A DNA stretch of 64,000 bases from UBA1672 sp964352375 (GTDB lineage Bacteria; Pseudomonadota; Alphaproteobacteria; Micavibrionales; Micavibrionaceae). Below are positions 26,237 to 35,105 of this stretch, one piece after another (within the stretch, counting starts at the first letter, position 1; each line of letters starts with the position of its first letter). The DNA lies in assembly GCA_964352375.1 (NCBI GenBank), contig CAYGSA010000001.1, positions 62,001-126,000 on the forward strand. Direction: 5' to 3'. Both the position numbers and the translations under genes were made by a program. A model generated the notes under the pieces. The model searched no databases, had not been told where the DNA came from, and saw only the letters and a list, made by a program, of their open reading frames with translations.

Positions 26237-27238
26237 TCACTCCCCCACACCATCAAAAAGTGCGCTAGAGATATAGCGCTCGGCGAAGGATGGGATGATT
26301 GTTACGATTTTTTTCCCCTTATTTTCCGGCATTTCTGCGGCTATTTTTGCTGCTGCGAAGGCGGCGCCAGATGAGATTCCACATGGGATGCCTTCGAGAC
26401 GGGCCAGTTCGCGGGCCGTAGCCAGAGAGACGTCGCTCGGGATTTGGATGACGTCGTCAATTAGACCTGTATCGAGGATGGAGGGGATAAACCCTGCGCC
26501 GATGCCTTGGATTTTGTGTGGCGCAGGTTGACCGCCCGACAGGACGGGGCTTTCTGTTGGTTCTACGGCATAGGTTTTGAAGCCTGGCTTTTTGGCTTTT
26601 AGAACTTGTGATGTTCCTGTCAGTGTTCCGCCTGTTCCTACGCCAGAGATCAAGATATCTGCTTCGCCGTTTGTGTCTTCCCATATCTCAAGCGCGGTTG
26701 TTTCACGGTGGATTTGCGGGTTTGCAGGATTGTCGAACTGACCTGGCATGAAAGCGTTTTCATGTTCAGCGAGGAGTTCCTCAGCTTTTGCAATCGCGCC
26801 TGACATGCCCTTTTCTTTTGGGGTCAGGACCAGCTCTGCGCCGTAGAAGGCCAGCATTTTGCGGCGCTCTATGGACATGCTTTCGGGCATTGTCAGGATG
26901 AGGTGATATCCTTTATTTGCGGCAACGAAGGCCAGCGCAATTCCTGTGTTTCCCGATGTTGGCTCGATGAGCACTGTTTTGCCTGGTGTGATTTTCCCAG
27001 AGCGCTCTGCATCCTCTATCATGGCAAAGCCGATGCGGTCTTTGACGGACGCGATGGGGTTGAAGAATTCCAGTTTTGCGAGGATTTCGGCCTGCAGATT
27101 ATATTTCGCGGTAAATTTGGGAACGCGGACGAGCGGCGTTGCGCCAATAGTGTCGAGGATGCTGTCATAGATATGGCCGCGTGCTTCGGCGTTCGATTTC
27201 AGGGCTTCGTTTTCGTTCTTGATTGCTACAAATGTCAT
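26237..27238 (-). CDS. cysK: Cysteine synthase A (O-acetylserine sulfhydrylase)
   Basis: 333 residues from the second ATG (27236-27238), chosen because AAGGAG is six bases before it and directly touches the first. PLP-dependent; combines O-acetylserine with sulfide. The PLP lysine is in NPIASVKDRIGFAMI, the substrate loop is PTSGNTGIAL, and the phosphate loop GVGTGGTLTG follows. The N-terminal extension before the usual first residues is modest. CysE (48230), which makes its substrate, is also in the window but 21 kb away. Confidence 0.95.
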   Translation of the reverse strand: MTFVAIKNENEALKSNAEARGHIYDSILDTIGATPLVRVPKFTAKYNLQAEILAKLEFFNPIASVKDRIGFAMIEDAERSGKITPGKTVLIEPTSGNTGIALAFVAANKGYHLILTMPESMSIERRKMLAFYGAELVLTPKEKGMSGAIAKAEELLAEHENAFMPGQFDNPANPQIHRETTALEIWEDTNGEADILISGVGTGGTLTGTSQVLKAKKPGFKTYAVEPTESPVLSGGQPAPHKIQGIGAGFIPSILDTGLIDDVIQIPSDVSLATARELARLEGIPCGISSGAAFAAAKIAAEMPENKGKKIVTIIPSFAERYISSALFDGVGE

Positions 27239-27293
27239 GTTCATCTCCTTGTCAAAGTATCTATTCGGTGTTCGTGATCAGGCGTTACAGTAT

Positions 27294-27632
27294 TTAGTCG
27301 CCTTCCCCGGGTTTTTCACTGAAATCAGTGTCGATTTTGCCTGTTTTGTCTTTCATCTCTTCGGCTTCAGGCATAGCGTCTTTTTTGAGGGTGATGTTCG
27401 GCCATTCTTCCGAGTATTTACGGTTTAGCTCTAGCCATGCCTCTGCTGCATCATCTGTGTCAGGTAATATTGCCTCGATTGGGCATTCGGGTTCGCAAAC
27501 GCCGCAATCTATGCATTCATCCGGGTGTATGACCAGCATGTTTTCGCCCTCGTAGAAACAATCTACGGGGCAGACCTCTACGCAGTCAGTGTATTTACAA
27601 CGGATACAGGCATCGGTAACAACGAACGTCAT
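27294..27632 (-). CDS. fdxA: 7Fe ferredoxin (FdxA)
   Basis: 112 residues closely following Azotobacter ferredoxin I type: TDACIRCKYTDCVEVCP for the 3Fe-4S/4Fe-4S N-terminal Cys set and CIDCGVCEPECP for the second. A long C-terminal tail beginning about residue 58 holds YSEEWPNIT. It carries electrons, possibly with the FNR-type reductase at 24302. It is upstream of cysK on the same strand with about 55 bp between. Confidence 0.96.
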   Translation of the reverse strand: MTFVVTDACIRCKYTDCVEVCPVDCFYEGENMLVIHPDECIDCGVCEPECPIEAILPDTDDAAEAWLELNRKYSEEWPNITLKKDAMPEAEEMKDKTGKIDTDFSEKPGEGD

Positions 27633-27697
27633 AGAGTTCCTCAGTCGCTTTTAATAAGCGCATAGATTAGAATCGCTCATGATGTAAAGCAAGGATT

Positions 27698-28177
27698 TTA
27701 TGAGTCGTTGGAGTATCGGCTTTTGAACATGTTTATGATGTCGAAAAACCCGCCTTTTTTAGTCTTCGCTGATTGCGCGATTGGCTTTTCCTGTTTTACG
27801 TCTTCTTCTAGTTCAAACTTTACACTGCCAATTAAATTATCAAGATTTGTGTCTTTGATGTGCATCTTATGGAGTTGAACCATAACGGTTTGCTCTTCGG
27901 CATGAAAATCACCATCTACCCATATCAAATCACGCGCAAGATCAAAAAAAGTTTCTCTGTCTTTGTGTTCGGTTATGCTCATAAACATAGCCTGTGCATC
28001 TTTTGCGTTTGTTAAATCATCTTTGAGCAGTTCAAGTTGTTCTTCCGAGAATTCCACCTCATCCATCACATGCGCCATGAATTTAATTTCTTCTTCGGTC
28101 ACAACTTTATCTGCGTGGGCGACCGCGAATAAGGCTCTCCAGATATGGAATTGGCTGTCTGTAACATCTTTTGTCAT
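27698..28177 (-). CDS. TerB-like domain protein, copy 2
   Basis: 159 residues. IWRALFAVAHADKVVTEEE then LARDLIWVDGDFHAEE give the two acidic helix-loop pairs of the TerB fold (tellurite-resistance-like, metal-binding DUF533/TerB group). The C-terminal region after residue 120 is Lys-rich and unrelated. Its ATG overlaps the stop of the other TerB-like gene (ATGA). About one third identity by eye to its neighbour indicates tandem duplication. No ter operon is near, so tellurite is unlikely; function unknown. Confidence 0.75.
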   Translation of the reverse strand: MTKDVTDSQFHIWRALFAVAHADKVVTEEEIKFMAHVMDEVEFSEEQLELLKDDLTNAKDAQAMFMSITEHKDRETFFDLARDLIWVDGDFHAEEQTVMVQLHKMHIKDTNLDNLIGSVKFELEEDVKQEKPIAQSAKTKKGGFFDIINMFKSRYSNDS

Positions 28178-28656
28178 ATTGTTTCTTCTTTGTAGAATGC
28201 TGACATTTTTTTTAGAACGATTTTCATCGTGTCCTCTTGTTGCGTGTTCGGCGTTTGGCTTTCATCTGTTATAGGCTTACGCTCTATCCAACGTAGTTCA
28301 TTTTCGAATTTTGTGCTATTCCTACCGAGGAGTTTTACGATCTTGTTCACAGCTTCGAGTTCCAGCTCGTGCAAGTAGCCATCACACCATATAATAGTGC
28401 GGGCCATGACAAAAAACTGGCGCTGGTGATTTATGTCGTTGATTTCCTTAAATACATTAGAGACATCTGGTTTTTTCTTTAGATCATCTTTGATTATTTT
28501 TTTTTGTTTTCTTGTGAAGCTGAAGGCTTCTTTGATTTGTTCGATGTATGCTATCTCTTGCGCTGATATGTTCCCATCCACATGCACGAGCGCAAAGACT
28601 GCGCGCCAGAGGGCGAACATTTCGTTGTCGGGCGTTGGGAATGTCTCATCTGTCAT
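28174..28656 (-). CDS. TerB-like domain protein, copy 1
   Basis: 160 residues from ATG 28654-28656; a TTG twelve codons upstream (28692) is possible but neither has a clear ribosome site. LWRAVFALVHVDGNISAQE and ARTIIWCDGYLHELE align with the matching motifs of the downstream copy. The C-terminal region is charged. Divergent from the Y-family polymerase by under 100 bp, so they could share regulation. The stop overlaps copy 2 by ATGA. Confidence 0.72.
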   Translation of the reverse strand: MTDETFPTPDNEMFALWRAVFALVHVDGNISAQEIAYIEQIKEAFSFTRKQKKIIKDDLKKKPDVSNVFKEINDINHQRQFFVMARTIIWCDGYLHELELEAVNKIVKLLGRNSTKFENELRWIERKPITDESQTPNTQQEDTMKIVLKKMSAFYKEETI

Positions 28657-28742
28657 AAAATCTATTGGATCATGTTCGATATTCTTTGACAAGATTTAAA
28701 AAATGTTCTTTATTTGTTCTCTTGTATTTGTTATGTTGCCGC

Positions 28743-30005
28743 ATGTTAGAAAGACCCTCAGGTATTAAGTGGCTGTTTATGGATTTGAACAGTTATTTTG
28801 CGAGTGTAGAGCAGCAAGAAAATCCCATGCTGCGCGGTAAGCCCGTGGCAGTGGTTCCGATGGACACGCCCTACACCTGCGCGATTGCTGCGAGCTATCA
28901 GGCCAAAGCGTATGGTGTTAAGACGGGAACGATTATTCGTGATGCGCACCACATGTGCCCTGACTTACATTGCGTTGTTGCGCGGCACGATGTTTATGTT
29001 GATTATCACCATCGTATTCTTGAGGAGGTTGTGAAACACACCCCTATCAATCGAATATGGTCGATTGACGAGCTTTCCAGTCGTTTGCCGCCGAGCAAGC
29101 GTAATGATGACGACGCACGCCTGATCGCGCAGAGATTAAAGCAAGGGATTTGGGATCATGTCGGCGGGGCGATCAATTGTTCAGTTGGGTTTGCCCCGAA
29201 CTCCCTGCTTGCGAAGATTGCATGTGAAATGGAGAAGCCGGACGGGCTGGTCATTTTGCGGCAGGAGGATTTGCCGGGGCGGCTTTTGGATTTGAAGCTG
29301 ACCGATCTTCCTGGTATTGGGGCAAACATGGACAGACGGCTGCGGCGGGCTGGAGTATTTAGCGTAGAAGATTTTTGGACTATCAGCCCCAAGCATGCGC
29401 GCAAGATTTGGGGGAGCGTTCAGGGGGAGCGGTTTTGGTATCAGATTCATGGGTACGACTTAGAGATTCCTGAGACGAAACCATCGATGGTTGGGCATAG
29501 CCGCGTGCTTGATCCTGATTTACGGCATCCTGACACAGCGCGCCTTATACTACGAAAACTTGTGATGAAGGCGGCAACACGATTGAGGCGGAAAGGTTTT
29601 CTTGCGCAAAAAATCAGTGTGTCGGCGCGTGTAAAAGATGGCCCTAAGGTCGGACACACCCTGTCTGTTTCTGCGACGCAGGATAGTTTTGAATTGTTGC
29701 GCTATGTTGATGATCTATGGTGCGACATATTATATCAATTCGATCGTAATCGTATCTTAATTCAAAAAATTTCAGTTATTTTTCATGATCTTGAAAATTC
29801 CGAGCGGATTACTGATGATCTTTTTAAGACTCAGCCACACGATAAAAAGAATTTTGGGGCTTTAACTCAAGCTCTTGAGCACTTACAAAATAAGTATAAA
29901 AAAGAAGTTGTATCCCTTGGTATTCCGCCGAAAACAGCCTCAGGGTATGTCGGGACCAAGATCGCTTTTTCTCGTGTTCCTGAGACAGAAGAGTTCTGGA
30001 GTTGA
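28743..30005 (+). CDS. Y-family DNA polymerase (DinB/UmuC-like)
   Basis: 420 residues. Catalytic carboxylates are in FMDLNSYFASVEQQ (first Asp) and WSIDELSSRL (Asp-Glu), the steric-gate region is standard, and the helix-hairpin-helix LPGIGANMDRRLRRAG is present, followed by a little-finger domain. It performs error-prone translesion synthesis. This group has SIDELS in place of SIDEAFLD, as in alphaproteobacterial UmuC-like proteins. The ATG 28743 is chosen because the frame upstream is hydrophobic nonsense across the gap. No SOS box was recognised. Confidence 0.88.
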   Translation: MLERPSGIKWLFMDLNSYFASVEQQENPMLRGKPVAVVPMDTPYTCAIAASYQAKAYGVKTGTIIRDAHHMCPDLHCVVARHDVYVDYHHRILEEVVKHTPINRIWSIDELSSRLPPSKRNDDDARLIAQRLKQGIWDHVGGAINCSVGFAPNSLLAKIACEMEKPDGLVILRQEDLPGRLLDLKLTDLPGIGANMDRRLRRAGVFSVEDFWTISPKHARKIWGSVQGERFWYQIHGYDLEIPETKPSMVGHSRVLDPDLRHPDTARLILRKLVMKAATRLRRKGFLAQKISVSARVKDGPKVGHTLSVSATQDSFELLRYVDDLWCDILYQFDRNRILIQKISVIFHDLENSERITDDLFKTQPHDKKNFGALTQALEHLQNKYKKEVVSLGIPPKTASGYVGTKIAFSRVPETEEFWS

Positions 30006-30035
30006 AGGGTTTCTTTTCTCGTGATACAAGGTCTT

Positions 30036-31424
30036 ATGAATGACAAAATATTAACGATCATCGGTGCTGGCCTTGCTGGTAGTGAAGCGGCATGGCAGGC
30101 GGCGCAAATGGGAGTGCAGGTTGTACTTCATGAGATGCGTCCCGATGTGAAAACAGCGGCTCATCAAACCGAAGGATGCGCCGAACTTGTGTGTTCTAAC
30201 TCTTTTCGTAGTGATGATGCGTGTTATAATGCTGTGGGATTGCTTCATGAAGAGATGCGGCGTATGGGGTCACTGATCATGCGTGAAGGGGATCAGGCTG
30301 CTGTCCCTGCTGGTGGAGCGCTTGCGGTGGATCGTGATATATTTTCGGCGGGTGTTACAGGTGCATTAGAGGCACATTCAAACATTAGAATTCAACGCGG
30401 TGAAGTCCCTGCCCTACCGAAATCGGGTCATACGATTGTTGCCACAGGGCCTTTGACGTCTGACACGCTGGCGCAAGACATCTGTGCGCTGACTGGGGAA
30501 GATTCCCTTGCGTTTTTTGATGCAATTGCACCTATTGTGCATCTGGATAGTGTTGATATGAAGCAAGCATGGTTTCAATCACGTTATGACAAAATTGGGC
30601 CCGCTGGGGATGGTAAAGATTACCTCAATTGCCCTATGAGCAAAGAGCAATACGAAACGTTTATTAATGAATTAATCAATGCAGAATATGGTGAGTTTAA
30701 GCAATGGGAGAAAGATACACCCTATTTTGATGGGTGCATGCCGATTGAGGTTATGGCCTCACGCGGCCCCGAGACTTTGCGGTTCGGGCCTATGAAACCC
30801 GTTGGTCTCACGAACCCGCATAATCCAGATGTGAAGGCCTACGCGGTTGTGCAGTTACGGCAGGATAATGCGCTTGGAACACTCTATAATATAGTTGGTT
30901 TTCAGACAAAGATGAAGTATGGCGAGCAAATACGCGTTTTCAAAATGATCCCTGGCCTGGAAAATGCCGAGTTTGCTAGGCTTGGAGGGCTACACCGTAA
31001 TACGTTTATTAACTCTCCTAAAGTGCTGGATGGGTATTTACGCATGAAGACCGCTCCGCATATTCGTTTTGCAGGGCAGATTACGGGCTGTGAGGGCTAT
31101 GTTGAAAGTGCTTCTGTTGGCCTGATGGCTGGGCGTATGGCTGCGGCAGAAATTTTGGGTCTTACTGTTGAAACACCACCGCAAACGACTGCGCTTGGCG
31201 CTTTGTTGCATCATGTTACAGGAGGTGCCAAGCCTGAGACGTTCCAGCCTATGAATATTAATTTCGGTCTTTTTCCTTTGCCTGATGATGAATTATTGCG
31301 CCCTATTCAACCAGAGACTGGGCGGCGCAAGAAGTTAAAAGGGAAAGATCGTAAAAAGGTTTATACAGATCGTGCTTTGCAAGATCTAGATTCATGGATG
31401 AAGGATAAGAAGATTGCAGCATAA
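30036..31424 (+). CDS. trmFO: Folate-dependent tRNA-uridine-54 methyltransferase TrmFO
   Basis: 462 residues. A flavoprotein that makes m5U54 (T54) of tRNA with methylene-THF and FADH2. FAD motif IGAGLAGSEAAWQAA, catalytic Cys region GCAELVCSNSFRSDD, and TGCEGYVESASVGLMAGRMAA match. AAGG is five to six bases before ATG 30036; a GTG at 30021 is also in frame but has no ribosome site. Downstream, the hydrolase gene starts inside its last codons. Confidence 0.95.
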   Translation: MNDKILTIIGAGLAGSEAAWQAAQMGVQVVLHEMRPDVKTAAHQTEGCAELVCSNSFRSDDACYNAVGLLHEEMRRMGSLIMREGDQAAVPAGGALAVDRDIFSAGVTGALEAHSNIRIQRGEVPALPKSGHTIVATGPLTSDTLAQDICALTGEDSLAFFDAIAPIVHLDSVDMKQAWFQSRYDKIGPAGDGKDYLNCPMSKEQYETFINELINAEYGEFKQWEKDTPYFDGCMPIEVMASRGPETLRFGPMKPVGLTNPHNPDVKAYAVVQLRQDNALGTLYNIVGFQTKMKYGEQIRVFKMIPGLENAEFARLGGLHRNTFINSPKVLDGYLRMKTAPHIRFAGQITGCEGYVESASVGLMAGRMAAAEILGLTVETPPQTTALGALLHHVTGGAKPETFQPMNINFGLFPLPDDELLRPIQPETGRRKKLKGKDRKKVYTDRALQDLDSWMKDKKIAA

Positions 31425-32163
31425 AGGCTGGGCGTTTCTAATACTCTGCCTATTTGCCCTTGCATCTTGCACAGCCCATCAACAGAGAAAAGAGTTTGGT
31501 ATGAGTGAAGAAAAGAAAGAGCTGGTCGTTTTACTGCATGGTATATTGCGCAGCAAGACAGATATGTTCCTACTTAAAAAATTCTTTGAGAAGAATGGTT
31601 ATAACGTACTCAATATTCTTTATCCTTCCAGAGAGAAGTCACTTGAAGAGTTGAGTGAATTTGTGCATGAAAGCATTACAAACTCTCCCTATTATGGTGA
31701 GGATGTCAAACTCAATTTTGTTACCCATTCTATGGGCGGGCTGATTACACGATATTATATTGCGCAATATAAACCCAAGAACCTGGGTAAAGTTGTTATG
31801 CTTGGGCCGCCTAATACTGGCAGTGAGTTTGCCGATTGGTTGACGGACACCAAAATTCTTGCGCCTCTGTTTCGTGAGATTTTTGGCCCTGCCAGCGAAC
31901 AGCTGACAACACGGCATACACATCTTGATGGTGATATCACTTATCCGCTTGGTGTTATTGCGGGGAATCTTTCTATTAATCCCCTCGCCCCATGGGTCTT
32001 AAATGGTGCGCATGATGGCATTGTGCCTGTGGAGCGCACGAAGATTGATGGTATGACCGATCATATCGTGATACGCGCAACGCACAGCTTTATGATGTTT
32101 AACTCTGATGTTATGGCGCAGGCGCTGTATTTTTTGAAAAACAAGGCATTCAAGCATGACTAG
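31414..32163 (+). CDS. Lipoprotein alpha/beta hydrolase (lipase-like)
   Basis: 249 residues. The N-terminal signal ends in a lipobox LASC (Cys19), so it is probably lipid-anchored. HGILRS forms the oxyanion region, FVTHSMGGLITRYY the nucleophile elbow, GAHDGIVPV the acid, and ATHSFMMF the His loop. The start is TTG at 31414, with AAGGA eight bases upstream, overlapping trmFO by 11 bp. The next ATG (31501) would lose the signal and lipobox, so TTG is preferred. Substrate unknown; similar to PGAP1/lipase EstA-like serine hydrolases. Confidence 0.82.
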   Translation: MQHKGWAFLILCLFALASCTAHQQRKEFGMSEEKKELVVLLHGILRSKTDMFLLKKFFEKNGYNVLNILYPSREKSLEELSEFVHESITNSPYYGEDVKLNFVTHSMGGLITRYYIAQYKPKNLGKVVMLGPPNTGSEFADWLTDTKILAPLFREIFGPASEQLTTRHTHLDGDITYPLGVIAGNLSINPLAPWVLNGAHDGIVPVERTKIDGMTDHIVIRATHSFMMFNSDVMAQALYFLKNKAFKHD

Positions 32164-33079
32164 CCATAAATGTTGGGTGGTTACAGAAGGCTTGGCCGGG
32201 ACTGAGAATCAATGCATCGGCGTTGCAGAGGCGCTTGGCGTTGATTTCGATGTGAAACGCGTTGCGCTTCATGAGCCATGGAGGAGCCTTTCTCCGTATA
32301 TTGGTCTTGAGCAAAGCTGGAGTTTTGTTCCACGGCTGGAGGGGCCTTGGCCTGACCTTGTGATTGCGGCTGGGCGGAAAGCTATTTCTGCTACGCGCTT
32401 TATTGCAAAGCGGAGTCCAGAGACCTTTATTTGCTTTATACAAGATCCACGCACGGCGAAGCATTCTTTTGATTTAATCGCGGTGCCAGAACATGACCCG
32501 CTGCGCGGTGATAACGTTATTGTCACACGTGCAAGCCCGAACAGAATTACAGCAGAACGTCTTGCCGACGCCAAGGCTCATTTTCCAGAGCTTGGCACGC
32601 TTTCTAATCCCAGGGTTGCTGTTCTTATTGGAGGGCGAAGCAAGGCTTATGATATGAGCGAGGATACCACATGCAGGATTGCGGATGACCTAAGTCATAT
32701 AGAGGGTTCTTTGATGGTCACATGCTCTCGCAGGACAGGGACAGAAAATGAGCGCATTCTTCGTGATACGTTGGGGCATCACTTTTTTTGGGACGGTCAA
32801 GGTGACAATCCGTATATGGCTATGTTGGCATGGGCGGATACCATTTTGGTGACGGCGGATAGCGCGTCTATGATTTCCGATGCCTGCACTACGGGAAAGC
32901 CTGTGTATATGATTGACCTTGATGGCGGATCAAAGCGCATTGCCGCGCTTCATGATAATTTGATAAAAGCAGGAATCCTGAGACGGTTTACAGGATCGCT
33001 TGAACCCTATACATATGAACCTTTAAATGACGCACAGATGATAGCAAACGAGATTCGCACATGCATACAAAAGTCTTAA
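32156..33079 (+). CDS. ELM1-family (DUF1022) protein
   Basis: 307 residues. Alphaproteobacterial homologue of plant mitochondrial fission factor ELM1; the fold resembles a GT-B glycosyltransferase. CWVVTEGLAGTENQCIGVAEALG at the N-terminus, PDLVIAAGRKA and ILVTADSASMISDACTTGKPVY (sugar-nucleotide-like) are typical. Molecular role unproven. It overlaps the hydrolase end by 8 bp and trxB by 19 bp, so translation is coupled in a row. Confidence 0.88.
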   Translation: MTSHKCWVVTEGLAGTENQCIGVAEALGVDFDVKRVALHEPWRSLSPYIGLEQSWSFVPRLEGPWPDLVIAAGRKAISATRFIAKRSPETFICFIQDPRTAKHSFDLIAVPEHDPLRGDNVIVTRASPNRITAERLADAKAHFPELGTLSNPRVAVLIGGRSKAYDMSEDTTCRIADDLSHIEGSLMVTCSRRTGTENERILRDTLGHHFFWDGQGDNPYMAMLAWADTILVTADSASMISDACTTGKPVYMIDLDGGSKRIAALHDNLIKAGILRRFTGSLEPYTYEPLNDAQMIANEIRTCIQKS

Positions 33080-34014
33080 TTATTGGATCAGGCCCCGCAG
33101 GATATACGGCCGCCATTTATGCCGCGCGCGCAGGTCTTGACCCTGTCTTGGTCACGGGCATGGAGCCTGGTGGGCAGTTGATGATTACAACGGAAGTTGA
33201 GAATTACCCCGGCTTTGCCGATGTTATACAAGGGCCTTGGTTGATGGAGCAGATGAAGCTTCAGGCGGAGCATGTTGGCACGACACTGGTCAGTGATTAT
33301 ATCGTTGATGTTAATCTGGATCAGCGGCCTTTTGGTGCGACAGGTGACTCGGGTGATGTTTATACGGGTGACACATTAATTATTGCGACGGGTGCAAAGG
33401 CGCGCTGGCTTGGTTTACCTGGTGAGAAGACGTTCCAGGGGCGGGGCGTTTCAGCCTGTGCCACATGTGACGGGTTCTTTTTCAAAGGCAAAGAGGTTGC
33501 TGTTATTGGTGGTGGAAATAGCGCCGTTGAAGAAGCGCTTTTTCTGACGAATTTTTGCAGCAAAGTCACGCTTATTCATCGCCGTGATAGCTTGCGTGCG
33601 GAAAAAATTATGCAGCAACGCTTGTTTGATAATGAAAAAGTTGAGGTGGTTTGGGACAGTACTGTCGAGGCAATACTTGGTGATGATGCCGGTGTTACTG
33701 GCTTGAGGCTCAAGAATACAAAGACTGGCGCGGAGTCAGAAACAACAGTTCACGGGGTATTTGTTGCGATTGGTCATGACCCTGCAACAGAGATGTTTAA
33801 GGGAAAGCTTGATATGGATGAAAGCGGATATTTAAATACGTCTGCTGATTCCACCGCCACATCAATCGGGGGGGTTTTTGGCGCGGGCGATGTATCGGAT
33901 CATACTTACAGACAAGCTGTTACTGCGGCAGGCATGGGATGCATGGCTGCGCTTGAGGCTGACCGTTTTTTGGCTGCGCAGAATGATAGCGCACAAGAGC
34001 AGGCTGCGGAGTGA
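33061..34014 (+). CDS. trxB: Thioredoxin reductase
   Basis: 317 residues. FAD motif IIGSGPAGYTAAIYAARAG, redox-active CATC in ACATCDGFFF, NADPH motif GGGNSAVEEALFL and C-terminal GVFGAGDVSDHTYRQ are all present. It reduces thioredoxin with NADPH. The ATG lies inside the end of the ELM1 gene. A LysR-type regulator starts six bases after its stop; trxB-lysR is a recurrent alphaproteobacterial pair. Confidence 0.97.
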   Translation: MHTKVLIIGSGPAGYTAAIYAARAGLDPVLVTGMEPGGQLMITTEVENYPGFADVIQGPWLMEQMKLQAEHVGTTLVSDYIVDVNLDQRPFGATGDSGDVYTGDTLIIATGAKARWLGLPGEKTFQGRGVSACATCDGFFFKGKEVAVIGGGNSAVEEALFLTNFCSKVTLIHRRDSLRAEKIMQQRLFDNEKVEVVWDSTVEAILGDDAGVTGLRLKNTKTGAESETTVHGVFVAIGHDPATEMFKGKLDMDESGYLNTSADSTATSIGGVFGAGDVSDHTYRQAVTAAGMGCMAALEADRFLAAQNDSAQEQAAE

Positions 34015-34020
34015 TCTGTC

Positions 34021-34908
34021 ATGGATTGGGATAAACTCAGGATTTTTAAGGCTGTCGCTGATGCGGGAAGCTTTACGCATGCAGGTGATAATTTAAGGCT
34101 AAGCCAATCAGCGATTTCACGCCAAGTCAGTGGCCTTGAAAAAGAGCTTGGTATTCCCCTCTTCCACCGTCATGCACGTGGCCTTGTTTTAACTGAACAG
34201 GGTGAGATGCTGTTTCAGACGACGTCTGATGTTTTTGATCGCTTACAGCAGGTTCAGATACAACTGACTGATTCAAGAATGCTTGCTGTTGGCCCGCTCA
34301 AGGTTACAACGGTTGCGTTTATTGCATCGACGTGGCTTATTCCGCAAATGACGGATTTCAGGGGTATTTATCCAGGTATTCAATTTACCATGCTTTTGGA
34401 TGATCGGATTTATGATCTTGCGCGGCGGGAAGCCGATGTTGCTATTCGCCTGCATCGATCACAAAATCGTGATCTTATTGAACGTCACATGACAACGATT
34501 GATTTTTCGCTCTGCGCATCACAGGACTATTTTGGACGCCATGGCAAGCCTAAAAATCCACAAGATTTGCTGAGTGGGCATACAATGATTGCATACCCGC
34601 AGAATACCCACACACCATTTCAGCGCCCTAATTGGGCGTATCATGAGCTTGGTATTGATATCTCTAACAACCCCAATGTTTTGCTTATTAATTCCATGCA
34701 TGCCCGTCATAAAGCCGTTCAGAGTGGTGTTGCAATTTCTGTGCTGCCTAGATATCTGATTGATGCCGATCCCAATATTGAAGAGATTTTTCCTGATCTG
34801 GATATTCCCAATGTTGATATGTATTTTGTCTATCCGCAAGAGCGTCGTAATTCACAGCGCATTTCCGTGTTTCGTGACTTTCTCTTTAAGAATATTAAGA
34901 CTGACTAG
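34021..34908 (+). CDS. LysR-family transcriptional regulator
   Basis: 295 residues. N-terminal winged helix-turn-helix (MDWDKLRIFKAVADAGSFTHA, then LSQSAISRQVSGLEKELG and FHRHARGLVLTEQG) plus an effector-binding domain (about 90-290) with AVGPLKVTTV. Ligand unknown. It is last in the trmFO-hydrolase-ELM1-trxB set. A terminator lies about 155 bp past the stop. Confidence 0.93.
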   Translation: MDWDKLRIFKAVADAGSFTHAGDNLRLSQSAISRQVSGLEKELGIPLFHRHARGLVLTEQGEMLFQTTSDVFDRLQQVQIQLTDSRMLAVGPLKVTTVAFIASTWLIPQMTDFRGIYPGIQFTMLLDDRIYDLARREADVAIRLHRSQNRDLIERHMTTIDFSLCASQDYFGRHGKPKNPQDLLSGHTMIAYPQNTHTPFQRPNWAYHELGIDISNNPNVLLINSMHARHKAVQSGVAISVLPRYLIDADPNIEEIFPDLDIPNVDMYFVYPQERRNSQRISVFRDFLFKNIKTD

Positions 34909-34984
34909 CCATGCGCATAACGCATACGTAAAATGCAATATATCACCTTGTGCGCATAGCTCTTATCTCGTAAGGTATATCTAT

Positions 34985-35096
34985 AGTAACCCACACACGT
35001 TACTTGAGGGTCTGAATTTTGATCCTTGTACCCCAGAGGTACAAAAACCTCCCTGTTCAACTTAGCCGAGCCCTTTGGGGTTCGGTTTTTTCTTTT
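34985..35096 (+). ncRNA. Candidate small RNA with anti-Shine-Dalgarno motif
   Basis: Between lysR and the terminator are two perfect hairpins: AGTAAC/GTTACT (34985-35004) and TTGTACC/GGTACAA (35026-35044), then a single-stranded CCTCCC (35048-35053) and the terminator stem. CCUCC in a loose region resembles anti-SD alphaproteobacterial small RNAs. TATAGT at 34982 could be a -10, but no good -35 is found, and the whole could simply be a lysR 3' tail. Confidence 0.3.
35064..35096 (+). terminator. Intrinsic terminator downstream of lysR
   Basis: GC-rich stem CCGAGCCC/GGGTTCGG with TTTG loop (one G-T pair) and the T-run TTTTTTCTTTTT. It closes the plus-strand run. Confidence 0.85.
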
Positions 35097-35105
35097 TAAA
35101 TTTGA

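Noticed and set aside
34760..35065. Plus-strand reading frame across the lysR end
   Set aside because: Shadow of lysR in another frame with no ribosome site; its tail runs into the hairpin region.
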